A stretch of 58,753 bases of DNA from Gammaproteobacteria bacterium (lineage in GTDB: Bacteria; Pseudomonadota; Gammaproteobacteria; Eutrophobiales; Eutrophobiaceae), in NCBI GenBank assembly GCA_028281365.1, contig JANQJZ010000061.1:1-58753 (forward strand), in the 5' to 3' direction. The stretch's first letter is position 1; each line of letters begins with the position of its first letter. The notes below the pieces were generated by a model. It was given only the letters and a program-made list of their open reading frames with translations, was not told the origin of the DNA and did not search any database. Below, piece after piece: positions 9,820-19,669 of this stretch. The translations under genes and the position numbers were made by a program.

Positions 9820-10713
9820 ATGCAGGACAACTCAGAGACATTATATCGATCAAACATTAAAAGTCTAGCACTCATTAGTAGTGGCAAGGTCAGGGATATT
9901 TATAAAATAGATGAGCAACACATGTTGATCGTTACAAGTGATCGTCTATCTGCATTTGATGTAATTTTACCGGACCCTATACCGGGGAAAGGTCGAATTT
10001 TAACTGAAGTATCAAATTTCTGGTTTGATTATTGTAATAATATTATTTCAAATCACCTGACAAACATTTCTCTTAAAGAAATATTAACGAACGATGAAAA
10101 CCTGGAACTTTTAGAAGGACGTTCAATCATAGTACGGAAGCTCAGGGCACTGCCGGTAGAAGCAGTTATACGGGGATATTTAATAGGATCAGGCTGGAAT
10201 GACTATCGTTCGACAGGAAGTGTGTGTGGCATAGAGTTGCCTGAAGGATTGCAACAGGCTGAAAAGTTACCTGAACCGATTTTCACCCCGGCCACCAAGG
10301 CAGATGTCGGTGACCATGATGAAAATATTAATTTTGATAAAACAATAGAGTTGGTTGGATGTGAACTTGCAGAACAAATTCGTGCAACGAGTTTAGCAAT
10401 TTATACAAAGGCAGCAGAATATGCACTGAAACGCGGAATTATAATTGCTGATACAAAATTTGAATTTGGTGTCGATGATGATAACCAGCTTGTATTAATT
10501 GATGAAGTATTAACACCGGACTCTTCACGTTTCTGGCCGGTGAGTTCCTATAACATTGGAACCAGTCCACCAAGCTTTGACAAACAGTATATTCGTGATT
10601 ATCTCGAGACTCTGGGTTGGGATAAGACAGCTCCTGGTCCGAGCCTTCCACAGGGTGTGATTAATAACACTGCTGCAAAATATAAAGAGGCTAGAGATAT
10701 TCTTATTACTTAA
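9820..10713 (+). CDS. purC: SAICAR synthetase (phosphoribosylaminoimidazole-succinocarboxamide synthase)
   Basis: It ligates aspartate to CAIR in de novo purine synthesis. The 297-residue chain carries SSGKVRDIYKID at residue about 21, TSDRLSAFDVILPDPIPGKG, the RKLRALPVEAVIRGYLIGSG block, and IIADTKFEFGVD with DEVLTPDSSRFWP. The length belongs to the about 300-residue yeast ADE1-like branch rather than the about 237-residue E. coli branch. It is followed closely by the carbonic anhydrase gene in the same direction. A functional link through bicarbonate used in purine synthesis is plausible but inferred. Confidence 0.95.
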   Translation: MQDNSETLYRSNIKSLALISSGKVRDIYKIDEQHMLIVTSDRLSAFDVILPDPIPGKGRILTEVSNFWFDYCNNIISNHLTNISLKEILTNDENLELLEGRSIIVRKLRALPVEAVIRGYLIGSGWNDYRSTGSVCGIELPEGLQQAEKLPEPIFTPATKADVGDHDENINFDKTIELVGCELAEQIRATSLAIYTKAAEYALKRGIIIADTKFEFGVDDDNQLVLIDEVLTPDSSRFWPVSSYNIGTSPPSFDKQYIRDYLETLGWDKTAPGPSLPQGVINNTAAKYKEARDILIT

Positions 10714-10734
10714 ACACATGAGGGAAATAGTAGT

Positions 10735-11379
10735 ATGCAAGAAATAAATAAACTAATTGATGGTTATCAAAGATTTCATAAAAAATATTTTCAGGAGCAA
10801 CCGGAATTATATAAAAGCCTGTTTGAAGAAGGTCAATTTCCAAAATTTCTGGTTATTTCGTGCTGTGACTCCCGTGTTCATCCTGCACAGGTATTGGATA
10901 CGGCACCAGGTGATATATTTGTAGTTAGAAATGTTGCTAATTTGGTCCCGGTTAATGAAGTTGATGGTAAGTCACACGGCACCAGTGCTGCTATGGAATT
11001 TGCGGTTAAACACCTGGGTGTGGGACACATCATGATTATGGGGCATAGTCAGTGTGGCGGGATCAAGAGTTTAATGGAAGGCGACCATTCTGATAAGGAT
11101 TACGGATTTATTGATCCATGGATGAAAAATGCAAAATCTGCACGAGATAGAATATTAAAAGAACATTCTGACAAGGATTTTTCGGAACAGTGCTCACTAT
11201 GTGAAAAGGAATCAATTTGTGTTTCAATAGATAACCTTATGACATTCCCCTGGATAAAGGAGCGCCATGATTCCGGTAACTTATTTTTCCACGGATGGCA
11301 TTTTGATATTGGTAGTGGAGAACTGGTCGGTAAACAAGGTAATGAATTTGTTTCGGTAAAAAATATGATAATTGGATAG
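10735..11379 (+). CDS. Beta-class carbonic anhydrase
   Basis: A zinc enzyme that interconverts CO2 and bicarbonate. The 214-residue protein shows the beta-class zinc site: C43 and D45 in SCCDSRVHP, and H104 and C107 in MGHSQCGGIKS, with the catalytic Asp-Arg dyad D45/R47. RNVANLVP and the C-terminal FFHGWHFDIGSGEL segment also fit. An AGGG precedes the ATG by about ten bases. It lies 21 bases after purC and 12 before a small lipoprotein gene, so the three are probably one operon. Cytoplasmic; no signal peptide. Confidence 0.95.
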   Translation: MQEINKLIDGYQRFHKKYFQEQPELYKSLFEEGQFPKFLVISCCDSRVHPAQVLDTAPGDIFVVRNVANLVPVNEVDGKSHGTSAAMEFAVKHLGVGHIMIMGHSQCGGIKSLMEGDHSDKDYGFIDPWMKNAKSARDRILKEHSDKDFSEQCSLCEKESICVSIDNLMTFPWIKERHDSGNLFFHGWHFDIGSGELVGKQGNEFVSVKNMIIG

Positions 11380-11391
11380 TGAGAAGCTGAT

Positions 11392-11601
11392 ATGCATATT
11401 ATTATTAATACTTTTTTATTGATCCTGATCAGTATAAGTATTTCAGCATGTTCAGAAGAGGCAGATAAAGTAAGTGGTTCCGGAAAACATGTCTGGAAAG
11501 AACAAACAGATACGATTGATAAAGCCAGGAATGTAGAAAATGAAATACTGAATGCTGCTGATTCAGCAAGAAAAACTATCGAAGAACAAACAGATTACTA
11601 A
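11392..11601 (+). CDS. Small predicted lipoprotein
   Basis: A 69-residue protein with a hydrophobic signal (residues 5-19) ending in the lipobox ISAC, so C20 would be lipidated and the rest would sit in the periplasm. The mature part is short, charged and helical (KARNVENEILNAADSARKTI), resembling small helical lipoproteins of unknown role. It follows the carbonic anhydrase by 12 bases with a GAGAAG ribosome-binding site. No function can be assigned. Its 3' end is only 18 bases from the end of a convergent gene. Confidence 0.65.
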   Translation: MHIIINTFLLILISISISACSEEADKVSGSGKHVWKEQTDTIDKARNVENEILNAADSARKTIEEQTDY

Positions 11602-11619
11602 AAATAATTGTACTAAAAG

Positions 11620-11883
11620 TCAGCCTAATAATTTGATTAATGCATTCCTCGAATCAATATCTTCGACGGCTGTCATTGCAGTATTAAACGCCAGAACATT
11701 TTTGTCATGTTTATTAAGAAGCTTTTCCAGTTGTAGATTTTCGGCAATACTTGGACCGCCACCATCTTTATATTTTGTATCTATATCTTGTAAATAACTG
11801 AAATAAGCTTCCTTGCTTTTACTCATATCTACAAAGGCTTGATAAGCTACCTTTGCCTCCTCTGATAGTTCTTCGATTCCCAT
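11620..11883 (-). CDS. Small hypothetical protein, helical
   Basis: An 87-residue soluble, probably all-helical protein (ELSEEAKVAYQAFVDMSKSK, then AENLQLEKLLNKHDKNV). It lies 26 bases downstream of fba on the same strand, so it may be the last gene of the glycolytic operon. There are no membrane segments, cysteines or recognised motif. The ribosome-binding site is weak. I judge it real because the frame fills the gap exactly, has normal composition, and no better frame exists on the other strand, but it is unassigned. Confidence 0.55.
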   Translation of the reverse strand: MGIEELSEEAKVAYQAFVDMSKSKEAYFSYLQDIDTKYKDGGGPSIAENLQLEKLLNKHDKNVLAFNTAMTAVEDIDSRNALIKLLG

Positions 11884-11909
11884 AAAAAAGTACAGTTAAA
11901 GCAATTTAA

Positions 11910-12932
11910 CTAAGCAGCGTTTTCCATGTCAGTAGTGTACTCACCATTACAGGCAAGGCTATTACATTTTTCCCGATGTAATAAAGCGGCTTGAGCAGCA
12001 CCTACATTGGCCGAATCGCCTGACCAGGTTTTTAAACAAGGTTCCTGTAATGCACGACCATAAGAGAAACTTAACGGCCAGGGTAAATCCGGATTTTTAG
12101 CATTCATTTCATTTAAGTGTGCCGTTGCCAGTTCTGCACTTTGTCCACCGGAAAGAAAAACAATACCGGGAAGTTCAGCAGGGACATTCGCAAGCAGGCA
12201 TTTAACAGTTTGTTCGGCAACCTGCTCAACATTAGCCTGAACTGAACATTGTTTCCCTGAAACCACCATATTCGTTTTTAAAATTGTATGCTCGATAGCA
12301 ACATCCTGACTCTTAAGAGTATTGAACAATGTGGACAAGGTATTTTCGGTAACTTCATAACAACGTTCGATCGTATTATCTGCATCCATTAATACTTCCG
12401 GTTCAACCATGGGGACAATGCCTGCCTCCTGGCAAAGGCCCGCGTAACGAGACAAGGCATGTGCATTGGCATCAATACAGGCCTGACTGGGTATATTGTC
12501 TCCAATTGTTATTACAGCACGCCACTTTGCGAATTTAGCACCAAGTGCTTTATATTCAGTTAATCGATCACGTAGTCCATCAAGACCTTCCGTTACTTTT
12601 TCACCTGGATGTAATGCAAACTCCTTTGCGCCAGTATCAACTTTAATACCGGGCATTATGCCTTGAACGACTAAAGCTTTAGAAAAAGGTGTTCCATTAC
12701 TGGTTGATTGGCGAATGGTCTCATCAAACAAAATCATTCCGCTTATATATTCGTTACCGCCTGGATTAGTGATAAGTAAATCTCGATAGGCACGCCGATT
12801 TTCTTCAGTAGATTCAACACTGATTGTATCGAATCGTTTTTTTATCGTCGGTGTGCTTTCGTCAATAGCAAGAATACCTTTGCCTTTTGCTACCATAGCC
12901 TTTGCTGTTGCTTCTAGTTCTGCTGCGCTCAT
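11910..12932 (-). CDS. fba: Fructose-bisphosphate aldolase, class I
   Basis: It cleaves fructose-1,6-bisphosphate to DHAP and glyceraldehyde-3-phosphate. The 340-residue protein is the eukaryote-like class I (Schiff-base) type, not the zinc class II enzyme usual in enterobacteria. It shows GILAIDESTPTIKKRF at residue 18, FAKWRAV with K136, and the Schiff-base lysine K219 in HTILKTNMV. FLSGGQSAELAT follows near 260, with SFSYGRALQEP later. It is the last enzyme gene of tkt-gap-pgk-pyk-fba on the minus strand, 35 bases after pyk. Class I aldolases at this site occur in several gammaproteobacteria, so it is unusual but not unique. Confidence 0.95.
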   Translation of the reverse strand: MSAAELEATAKAMVAKGKGILAIDESTPTIKKRFDTISVESTEENRRAYRDLLITNPGGNEYISGMILFDETIRQSTSNGTPFSKALVVQGIMPGIKVDTGAKEFALHPGEKVTEGLDGLRDRLTEYKALGAKFAKWRAVITIGDNIPSQACIDANAHALSRYAGLCQEAGIVPMVEPEVLMDADNTIERCYEVTENTLSTLFNTLKSQDVAIEHTILKTNMVVSGKQCSVQANVEQVAEQTVKCLLANVPAELPGIVFLSGGQSAELATAHLNEMNAKNPDLPWPLSFSYGRALQEPCLKTWSGDSANVGAAQAALLHREKCNSLACNGEYTTDMENAA

Positions 12933-12967
12933 CTTTTTTGCCTCATTGATACAATCTATTACTGTTT

Positions 12968-14410
12968 CTAAAGTGTGTGCTCTAATGCTTGACCAACCTG
13001 AATAATTTTCATGTTATTAGTACCGCCACGTTTCCCTCTGAGGTCGCCTTTAGTAATAATAACAAAGTCACCATCTGTAACGGTACCCTGGTTGATCAAC
13101 TGATCGACCATTTGTTTATTAGCCTCCAGGGGGTCGGTGTGTGTTATGTCCAGTTTCATGGGATAAACACCACGATATAAAGATACTCGCCTGCGTGTTG
13201 CCGTATGCCGCGTAAAAGCAAATATTGGAATCCCTGAACTGATTCGAGACATCCACAAACAAGTACTACCTGTCTCCGTTAGAGAGCAAATAGCTTTGGC
13301 ACCAATGTGATTAGCCGCATACATACTCGACATAGCAACTGCTTCTTCGCTACTATCAAAACGTTGATTAATTCTATGATCAGATATGCGAACACTGCGT
13401 TGCTTTTCTGCTTCTTCACAGATTCGCGACATAGATTCAACAGCCTTATCCGGATAATTACCTATACTGGTCTCTCCGGATAACATTACTGCATCTGTAC
13501 CATCAATAACTGCATTGGCAACATCAAATACCTCGGCACGGGTCGGGATCTTGTGTTCGATCATCGATTCCATCATTTGTGTAGCTGTAATGACAGGGCG
13601 ATCCATGTCTCGGGCCATTTTGATAAGGCTTTTTTGTACAGGCGGTAATGCCGCATCACCAATCTCTACACCCAGATCCCCACGGGCGATCATGATTCCG
13701 TCTGATGCTTCTATAATTTCTTCTATATGATTAAGTGACTCAGCCCGTTCTATCTTTGCTATGATTTCTGCCTTACAATCGCATTCATCCATCATTTTAC
13801 GCGCTCTTTTTATATCTTCAGCATCCCTGGGAAAAGAAATAGCGATATAGTCAACCTTGATTGCTGCAGCATGATTTAAATCATTAATATCCTTATCTGT
13901 GACAGCGCTGGCAGACAATCCTCCTCCCTGAAGATTTAATCCCTTGTTATTACTTAACTCGCCACCCGTTATAACTTCACAATCAATAATATGTTTATCG
14001 ACAGATTTTATTTGTAAAACTATTTTTCCATCATCAACTAATATAACGTCATCAGCTTTGACATCTCTTGCTAACTCTTTATAACTTACGCCAACCTGTG
14101 TTTCATCACCTGCATCACTAGCGAGTTCAGTGTTAATTTTAAAACTACTACCTTCTTTTAATTCTACTTTTCCGTTTTTGAAATGTTCGATTCTGATTTT
14201 AGGGCCTTGTAAATCCGCAATTACCGCAACGGCATGTTTATATTTATATGAAAGATCGCGAATTTCATTTATTCGTCTCTCGTGTATTTCATGGGTTTGA
14301 TGAGAATAATTAATTCGAAAGACATCCACCCCGGCCAGAAATAATTTTTCCAGCATTCCATGACGGTCAGTTGCCGGACCAAGGGTTGCAATAATTTTTG
14401 TTCTTCTCAT
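12968..14410 (-). CDS. pyk: Pyruvate kinase
   Basis: It makes pyruvate and ATP from phosphoenolpyruvate. The 480-residue protein begins RRTKIIATLGPATD and has the active-site lysine segment AEIIAKIERAESL near 218, GIMIARGDLGVEIG near 244, and VITATQMMESMIEHKIPTRA near 275. The C-terminal allosteric domain ends with GDLRGKRGGTNNMKIIQVG, which resembles the AMP/sugar-phosphate-regulated type II (PykA) branch. It lies between pgk and fba; the 84-base pgk-pyk gap contains a terminator-like hairpin. Cytosolic, presumably tetrameric. Confidence 0.96.
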   Translation of the reverse strand: MRRTKIIATLGPATDRHGMLEKLFLAGVDVFRINYSHQTHEIHERRINEIRDLSYKYKHAVAVIADLQGPKIRIEHFKNGKVELKEGSSFKINTELASDAGDETQVGVSYKELARDVKADDVILVDDGKIVLQIKSVDKHIIDCEVITGGELSNNKGLNLQGGGLSASAVTDKDINDLNHAAAIKVDYIAISFPRDAEDIKRARKMMDECDCKAEIIAKIERAESLNHIEEIIEASDGIMIARGDLGVEIGDAALPPVQKSLIKMARDMDRPVITATQMMESMIEHKIPTRAEVFDVANAVIDGTDAVMLSGETSIGNYPDKAVESMSRICEEAEKQRSVRISDHRINQRFDSSEEAVAMSSMYAANHIGAKAICSLTETGSTCLWMSRISSGIPIFAFTRHTATRRRVSLYRGVYPMKLDITHTDPLEANKQMVDQLINQGTVTDGDFVIITKGDLRGKRGGTNNMKIIQVGQALEHTL

Positions 14411-14448
14411 CTGATAAAGATTATCCGTACAGTTTTATAGTTATCGTT

Positions 14449-14472
14449 AAAACAGGGAACAATTTTTCCCTG
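14449..14472 (-). terminator. Terminator-like hairpin between pgk and pyk
   Basis: In the pgk mRNA sense (minus strand) the sequence reads CAGGGAA, a six-base loop, TTCCCTG and then TTTT. The stem is seven perfect base pairs with a short U-run. It could act as a partial terminator or mRNA-stability element that lowers pyk and fba expression relative to tkt-gap-pgk. The short U-run makes full termination doubtful. Confidence 0.4.
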
Positions 14473-14494
14473 GCTTCTGGTTAACAAAGAAAAG

Positions 14495-15706
14495 TTACAA
14501 TTCTCTCGCTCTCTCCATCGCTGTCCATGCACGTGCTGCTTCTTCAAGAATTGCAATCGCGGGGAGTTTTTTACCTTCCAGGAATTCCAGGAATGCACCA
14601 CCACCCGTTGAGATGTAGGAAATATTATCTTCTACGTTAAATTTTGAAATTGCGGCAATCGTATCACCACCACCCGCTATGGAGTAGGCATCACTTTCAG
14701 CAATTGCTTTTGCCAGACATTCAGTTCCATTGCTAAATTGATCAAACTCGAATACACCTAAAGGGCCATTCCAGACAATTGTTTTTGCACTGCTTATTAT
14801 TTTATTAAGATGATCTGCTGTCTCAGGTCCTATATCCATGATCATATCGTCATCTTTAATATCACTGATCATTTTTGTTACTGCAGAAGTGTTTTCATTG
14901 AATTCCTTACCACATACAACATCCCTAGGTAACGGAATTTGACAACCTTGTTCTTCAGCCTGTTTCATCAAGTTATTGGCTACGTCAACCAGGTCAGGTT
15001 CATAAAGTGATTTACCAATTCTATAACCTGCTGCCTTTAAAAAAGTATTAACAATTCCTCCACCAACAATAAGCTGATCAACTTTTTCCAATAAGGTTTC
15101 GAGAATAGTTAGTTTGGTTGAGACCTTCGCCCCACCAACGATTGCAATAACAGGCTTGGCCGGTTCCCTAAGCGCTTTGGTTAATGCTTTTAATTCATTA
15201 ATCAGTAGCGGTCCCGCTGCAGATATTGCTGCATATTTTGCAACCCCATGGGTTGAAGCCTGTGCACGATGCGCAGTAGCAAAGGCATCATTGATATAAA
15301 CTTGACAAAGTTGTGCCATTTTTCGTGCTAATTCCTCGTCGTTATCAATTTCACCATGTTCAAAACGGACATTCTCACAAAGTACGACCTGTTTATCAGA
15401 CATATCAATGCCATTGGTCCAGTCCTTGATTAACGCAACTTCAAAATCAAGAAAGTTACTTAAACATTTAGCTACCGGGGCTAATGAAAAAGCTTCGTCG
15501 AATTCGCCTGCTACTGGACGGCCAAGATGTGAAACCAGGATTATATTTGCTCCGGCTTCAAGCACCTGGTTTATAGTAGGTAAAGTTGCCTTGATCCTTA
15601 CGTCATTAGTTACAACACCATCTTTTAACGGAACATTATAATCTTCACGAATAAGTACCGTTTTACCTGACAGGTCCAGATCAGCAATTTTTACCAATAT
15701 TGACAT
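14495..15706 (-). CDS. pgk: Phosphoglycerate kinase
   Basis: It interconverts 1,3-bisphosphoglycerate/ADP and 3-phosphoglycerate/ATP. The 403 residues include the substrate-binding opening [45 protein letters not shown], the [12 protein letters not shown] block, and the nucleotide-binding [19 protein letters not shown] ending. The N-terminal motif has EDYNVP where the family usually has ADLNVP, but the Asp and Asn are kept. It sits 12 bases downstream of gap and is probably translationally linked to it. Confidence 0.97.
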   Translation of the reverse strand: MSILVKIADLDLSGKTVLIREDYNVPLKDGVVTNDVRIKATLPTINQVLEAGANIILVSHLGRPVAGEFDEAFSLAPVAKCLSNFLDFEVALIKDWTNGIDMSDKQVVLCENVRFEHGEIDNDEELARKMAQLCQVYINDAFATAHRAQASTHGVAKYAAISAAGPLLINELKALTKALREPAKPVIAIVGGAKVSTKLTILETLLEKVDQLIVGGGIVNTFLKAAGYRIGKSLYEPDLVDVANNLMKQAEEQGCQIPLPRDVVCGKEFNENTSAVTKMISDIKDDDMIMDIGPETADHLNKIISSAKTIVWNGPLGVFEFDQFSNGTECLAKAIAESDAYSIAGGGDTIAAISKFNVEDNISYISTGGGAFLEFLEGKKLPAIAILEEAARAWTAMERAREL

Positions 15707-15718
15707 TATTTAATTTAA

Positions 15719-16732
15719 CTATCCGGCATTCATTAATGCTATTGTTGTATCCAGCATTCGATTAGAAAAACCCCATTCATTGTCATACCACGCAACCACC
15801 TTTACAAGAGTTCCTTCAATAACTTTTGTTAATGAAGCATCATAGGTTGATGATGCCGGATCATGGTTGAAGTCGATTGAAACTAAAGGTGCATCGTTAT
15901 AGGCGAGAACACCTTTAAGAGAACCCCCGGCGGCATCTTTCATCAAGGAATTAATCTCATCTATTGATGTTTCACGTGCAGCTGAAAAACTCAGATCAAC
16001 CATTGAAACATTGATAGTCGGTACACGTACTGCATAACCATCAAGTTTCCCGTTTAACTCAGGTAAAACCAGTCCGACTGCAGCTGCAGCGCCAGTTTTT
16101 GTTGGAATCATGGACATTGTTGCCGAACGGGCCCGGCGAAGATCTGAATGATATACATCGGTTAATACCTGATCATTGGTATAAGCATGTACCGTTGTCA
16201 TCACACCGCCAACGACGCCAATATGTTCGTGTAAGACCTTTACTACCGGAGCCAGGCAATTGGTTGTGCATGAAGCATTGGAAATAACCGTATCTGAAGA
16301 TTTAAGTACATCGTGGTTTACCCCATAAACAATAGTAGCATCAACATCATTACCACCTGGCGCAGAGATAATAACTTTCTTTGCACCACCATCAAGATGT
16401 GCGTTTGCCTTGGCTTTACTGGTAAAGAAACCGGTTGATTCATGTACAACATCGACGCCAAGTTCAGACCAGGGTAATTTGGCCGGGTCACGTTCGGATA
16501 AGACACGAACCTTATCGCCATTAACGATCATATTTTCACCCTCAACAGATATTGTCCCGGGGAATTTTCCATGTGCAGTATCATATTGAGTAAGATGTGC
16601 ATTGGTATTTGCATCTCCCAGGTCATTAATTGCGACGATTTGAATTTCGTCTGTTCGTCCTGATTCATACAATGCACGCAAGATATTACGACCGATACGC
16701 CCATAGCCATTTATACCAACTTTAATTGTCAT
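15719..16732 (-). CDS. gap: Glyceraldehyde-3-phosphate dehydrogenase, type I
   Basis: An NAD-dependent phosphorylating dehydrogenase. The 337 residues show the Rossmann opening [19 protein letters not shown]37 in VAINDLGD (NAD preference), catalytic C155 in [13 protein letters not shown]182 in [10 protein letters not shown], and the [19 protein letters not shown] phosphate site. The N-terminal YESGR and DFNHDP features are shared with erythrose-4-phosphate dehydrogenase. However, the catalytic surroundings (HAYTNDQ, TKTGAA) are those of GAPDH. Position between tkt and pgk is the common proteobacterial cluster order. Confidence 0.94.
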   Translation of the reverse strand: MTIKVGINGYGRIGRNILRALYESGRTDEIQIVAINDLGDANTNAHLTQYDTAHGKFPGTISVEGENMIVNGDKVRVLSERDPAKLPWSELGVDVVHESTGFFTSKAKANAHLDGGAKKVIISAPGGNDVDATIVYGVNHDVLKSSDTVISNASCTTNCLAPVVKVLHEHIGVVGGVMTTVHAYTNDQVLTDVYHSDLRRARSATMSMIPTKTGAAAAVGLVLPELNGKLDGYAVRVPTINVSMVDLSFSAARETSIDEINSLMKDAAGGSLKGVLAYNDAPLVSIDFNHDPASSTYDASLTKVIEGTLVKVVAWYDNEWGFSNRMLDTTIALMNAG

Positions 16733-16771
16733 TCTTCACTCCGCTCTTTATATATTATTTCTAAATTATTT

Positions 16772-18772
16772 CTATTCGGCTAAATAATCATTAACCATTT
16801 GCTTCAGGTTTGTTTCGGTCAGACCAAAATGCTCAAATACCTTTTTAGCGGGAGCCGACTCACCAAAGGTATCAACACCTAATGCTATACCATCCAGACC
16901 AATATATTTTCGCCAATAATCAGTGACACCTGCTTCTACAGCGATTCGTTTACGGCATGAACCCGGTAGAACAGATTCCTTGTAATCATTATTTTGTTGA
17001 TCGAAAGTATCTGCGCTAGGCATTGATACAACACGAATATTTTTCCCGGTAGAATTTAATTCAGTTGCGACATTTTTTGCCATTTCTACTTCAGAACCGG
17101 TAGCGATAATTATGGCATCGGGTTTATCAGTACCTTCGATTAAAACATATCCACCACGCTTTGTATTATTAAGCTGTGACTCGTCTCTTTCGATATGAGC
17201 TAAACCTTGCCGGGAAAATAATAAACTTGTCGGTCCATCTCGTCGTTCAATTGCCGCCTGCCAGGCCGCAACAGATTCAACTGCATCGCAGGGTCGCCAT
17301 AAAGACATATTAGGCATCAGGCGCAGTGTTGCAGCTTGCTCGACTGCCTGATGTGTTGGGCCGTCTTCACCCAGGCCAATCGAATCATGGGTAAATACAA
17401 AAATATTCTGTGTCTTCATTAGTGCTGACATACGTAGTGCATTTCTTGCGTATTCCGAAAACATTAAAAAGGTACCGGAGTAAGGGATAAAGCCCCCATG
17501 TAAGGCAATGCCATTGTTAATCGCCGCCATTGCAAATTCACGGACACCGTAAGAAATATAATTGCCGTTTTTGTTTTCTTTACTAATGCCAACCGAACCG
17601 GACCAATTCGTTAAATTAGACCCGGTTAGATCTGCAGATCCCCCGATCATTTCCGGCAAATGTTTTGCAAAGGCTTCTATTGCATTTTGTGATGCCTTAC
17701 GTGATGCGATCGATTCAGCTTTATCATTAGCCGAATGAATGTACTCATTAACTAATTTATCCCAATTATCGGGTAATTCGCCTTTCATCCTGCGTTTATA
17801 CTCCGCAGCCAGATCAGGGTGTGCTGCTTCGTAGTCTGAAAATTTCTTTTGCCATTCAGCCTCAGCTTTTGCGCCACGTTGTTTAGCATCCCAGGCCGCA
17901 TAATAATCATCAGGTATAACGAAAGGTTCGTAATTCCAGCCTAATCTTTCCCGGGTGAGTTTAATTTCTGCTTCACCGAGTGCTGCTCCATGACAAGATT
18001 CCTTGCCTTCTTTATTAGGTGAACCCCAGCCAATGATGGTTTTACAACAAAGCATGCTGGGTTGCTTGTTGTTCGCAATGGCTTGTTCCAGTGCATTTTT
18101 AATTTCATCCGGGTTATGACCATCAATGTCTCTGATAACGTGCCAACCGTAAGCTTCAAAGCGTCCGGCAACGTCTTCAGTAAACCAGCCTTCAACATCA
18201 CCATCGATAGATATCTTATTGCTATCGTAAATAGCAATTAATTTTCCGAGCCCCAGGGTTCCTGCGAGTGAGCTGGCCTCATGCGAGATCCCTTCCATCA
18301 AGCAACCATCGCCAACAGAAACATAGGTATAGTGATTTACAATATCAAAACTATCCTGATTAAATTTTGCTGCCAGTACTGATTCTGCCAGGGCCATACC
18401 TACGGCATTCGCAAGCCCCTGGCCTAATGGACCGGTTGTTGTTTCTACACCTGGCGCGTATCCATATTCCGGATGTCCCGGTGTTTTGGAATGAAGTTGA
18501 CGAAATTGCCTAATCTCATCCATGGACAGGTCATAACCCGTCAGATGTAATAATGAATAAATCAACATCGAACCGTGACCGTTCGACATGACAAACCGGT
18601 CGCGATTGTCCCAGTCCGGATTGTTCGGGTTATGCTTTAAGAAATCATTCCACAGGACTTCAGCAATATCCGCCATGCCCATCGGTGCCCCCGGATGCCC
18701 CGAATTGGCACGTTGAACGGCATCCATACTTAATGCACGTATCGCATTGGCAAGTTCATGCCTGGTTAGCAT
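16772..18772 (-). CDS. tkt: Transketolase
   Basis: A thiamine-diphosphate enzyme moving two-carbon units in the pentose phosphate or Calvin cycle. At 666 residues it matches E. coli TktA closely. It begins with [20 protein letters not shown] and the [17 protein letters not shown] block, has the ThDP motif [13 protein letters not shown] around residue 155, [20 protein letters not shown] in the pyrimidine domain, and a standard C-terminal domain. The ATG at 18772 was chosen over upstream in-frame starts because it aligns with family N termini and is preceded by GGGGGA at good spacing. It heads the tkt-gap-pgk-pyk-fba operon. No RuBisCO or phosphoribulokinase is visible, so a carbon-fixation role is not supported here. 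Confidence 0.96.
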   Translation of the reverse strand: MLTRHELANAIRALSMDAVQRANSGHPGAPMGMADIAEVLWNDFLKHNPNNPDWDNRDRFVMSNGHGSMLIYSLLHLTGYDLSMDEIRQFRQLHSKTPGHPEYGYAPGVETTTGPLGQGLANAVGMALAESVLAAKFNQDSFDIVNHYTYVSVGDGCLMEGISHEASSLAGTLGLGKLIAIYDSNKISIDGDVEGWFTEDVAGRFEAYGWHVIRDIDGHNPDEIKNALEQAIANNKQPSMLCCKTIIGWGSPNKEGKESCHGAALGEAEIKLTRERLGWNYEPFVIPDDYYAAWDAKQRGAKAEAEWQKKFSDYEAAHPDLAAEYKRRMKGELPDNWDKLVNEYIHSANDKAESIASRKASQNAIEAFAKHLPEMIGGSADLTGSNLTNWSGSVGISKENKNGNYISYGVREFAMAAINNGIALHGGFIPYSGTFLMFSEYARNALRMSALMKTQNIFVFTHDSIGLGEDGPTHQAVEQAATLRLMPNMSLWRPCDAVESVAAWQAAIERRDGPTSLLFSRQGLAHIERDESQLNNTKRGGYVLIEGTDKPDAIIIATGSEVEMAKNVATELNSTGKNIRVVSMPSADTFDQQNNDYKESVLPGSCRKRIAVEAGVTDYWRKYIGLDGIALGVDTFGESAPAKKVFEHFGLTETNLKQMVNDYLAE

Positions 18773-18969
18773 TATCATTCCCCCATTAAAAGCCCGAAGG
18801 CCGGAAAAAAATGTATCAATTCTGTATAAGGAGCCTGGTGTTAGCACCGTACTTCATGTGGTGAATAAGGTGTAAAGCTAAAAGCCTGCGATTACGCGGC
18901 TATTTGGGCAGGTATCCACCTAATTTCAGGGCGGCTATTCTCGCTTACCTGTCACGCTGGAGCAAGTTG

Positions 18970-19530
18970 CTATCCGTCGTTTTTCCACTTAATTGAGCAG
19001 CCCATACTGGGGATCTGTTCACGAGGACCCCGGTCGGAATTTGCAATCTCCGTCATTGCTTCTACAAGGTCGCGTCGCATATTTTTTTTGGGTGGCTTCA
19101 TGCCGCTGGCATCCAGGCGTCCACGGTACTGTAATTCAAGTGATTTGTTATATCCAAAAAAATCCGGGGTACAGATCGCACCGTAAGCTTTGGCAATCTC
19201 CTGACTTTCATCGAACAGATAAGGAAAGGGATAATTAAAATCCCTGGCAATTTTTTGCATATTTTCGAACGAATCTTCCGGGTAGTCACTGGGGTCATTA
19301 GACATAATAGCGACACTGTTAATCCCTTTTTCTATTAATGTTAACGTGTCTTCAACCAGTCTTGCTTGTATGGCTTTAACGTACGGACAGTGATTACAAA
19401 TAAACATAACCAGTGTGCCTCTTTCTCCTGTGCAGTCAGCTAGAGTCCACTCTTTTCCATCTACACCCGGGAGTTTAAAGTCATACGCTTTTTCACCAAA
19501 GTTACAAATCGGGGTTTCCTTCAAGACCAT
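18970..19530 (-). CDS. Thioredoxin-fold redoxin (PRX-like/AhpC-TSA family)
   Basis: A 186-residue cytosolic protein of the peroxiredoxin-like thioredoxin-fold group. It has the typical FKLPGVDGKEWTLADC lead, then TLVMFICNHCPYVKAIQARL with a CNHC motif, the SVAIMSNDPSDYPEDSFENM segment and AYGAICTPDFFGYNKSLELQ. Such proteins usually occur as stand-alone genes in proteobacteria and are predicted thiol oxidoreductases, but substrates are unknown. It is divergent from metK and 197 bases upstream of tkt on the same strand, so co-transcription with tkt is possible but not evident. Confidence 0.85.
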   Translation of the reverse strand: MVLKETPICNFGEKAYDFKLPGVDGKEWTLADCTGERGTLVMFICNHCPYVKAIQARLVEDTLTLIEKGINSVAIMSNDPSDYPEDSFENMQKIARDFNYPFPYLFDESQEIAKAYGAICTPDFFGYNKSLELQYRGRLDASGMKPPKKNMRRDLVEAMTEIANSDRGPREQIPSMGCSIKWKNDG

Positions 19531-19669
19531 GTCTGGGTTACCTGTATCAAAATTTTTAATGATTAGATTTTATCGCTTTTCTAAAAAAATCGTCATATTT
19601 CGTGCGCTATCTGTTGAATGAGGATAGAATTCGCACGCTCTAAAAATCATAAAACTACGGAAATAAAGT

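Noticed and set aside
15719-16732. Erythrose-4-phosphate dehydrogenase (epd) annotation
   Set aside because: The N terminus looks epd-like, but HAYTNDQ and PTKTGAA around the active site are GAPDH signatures.
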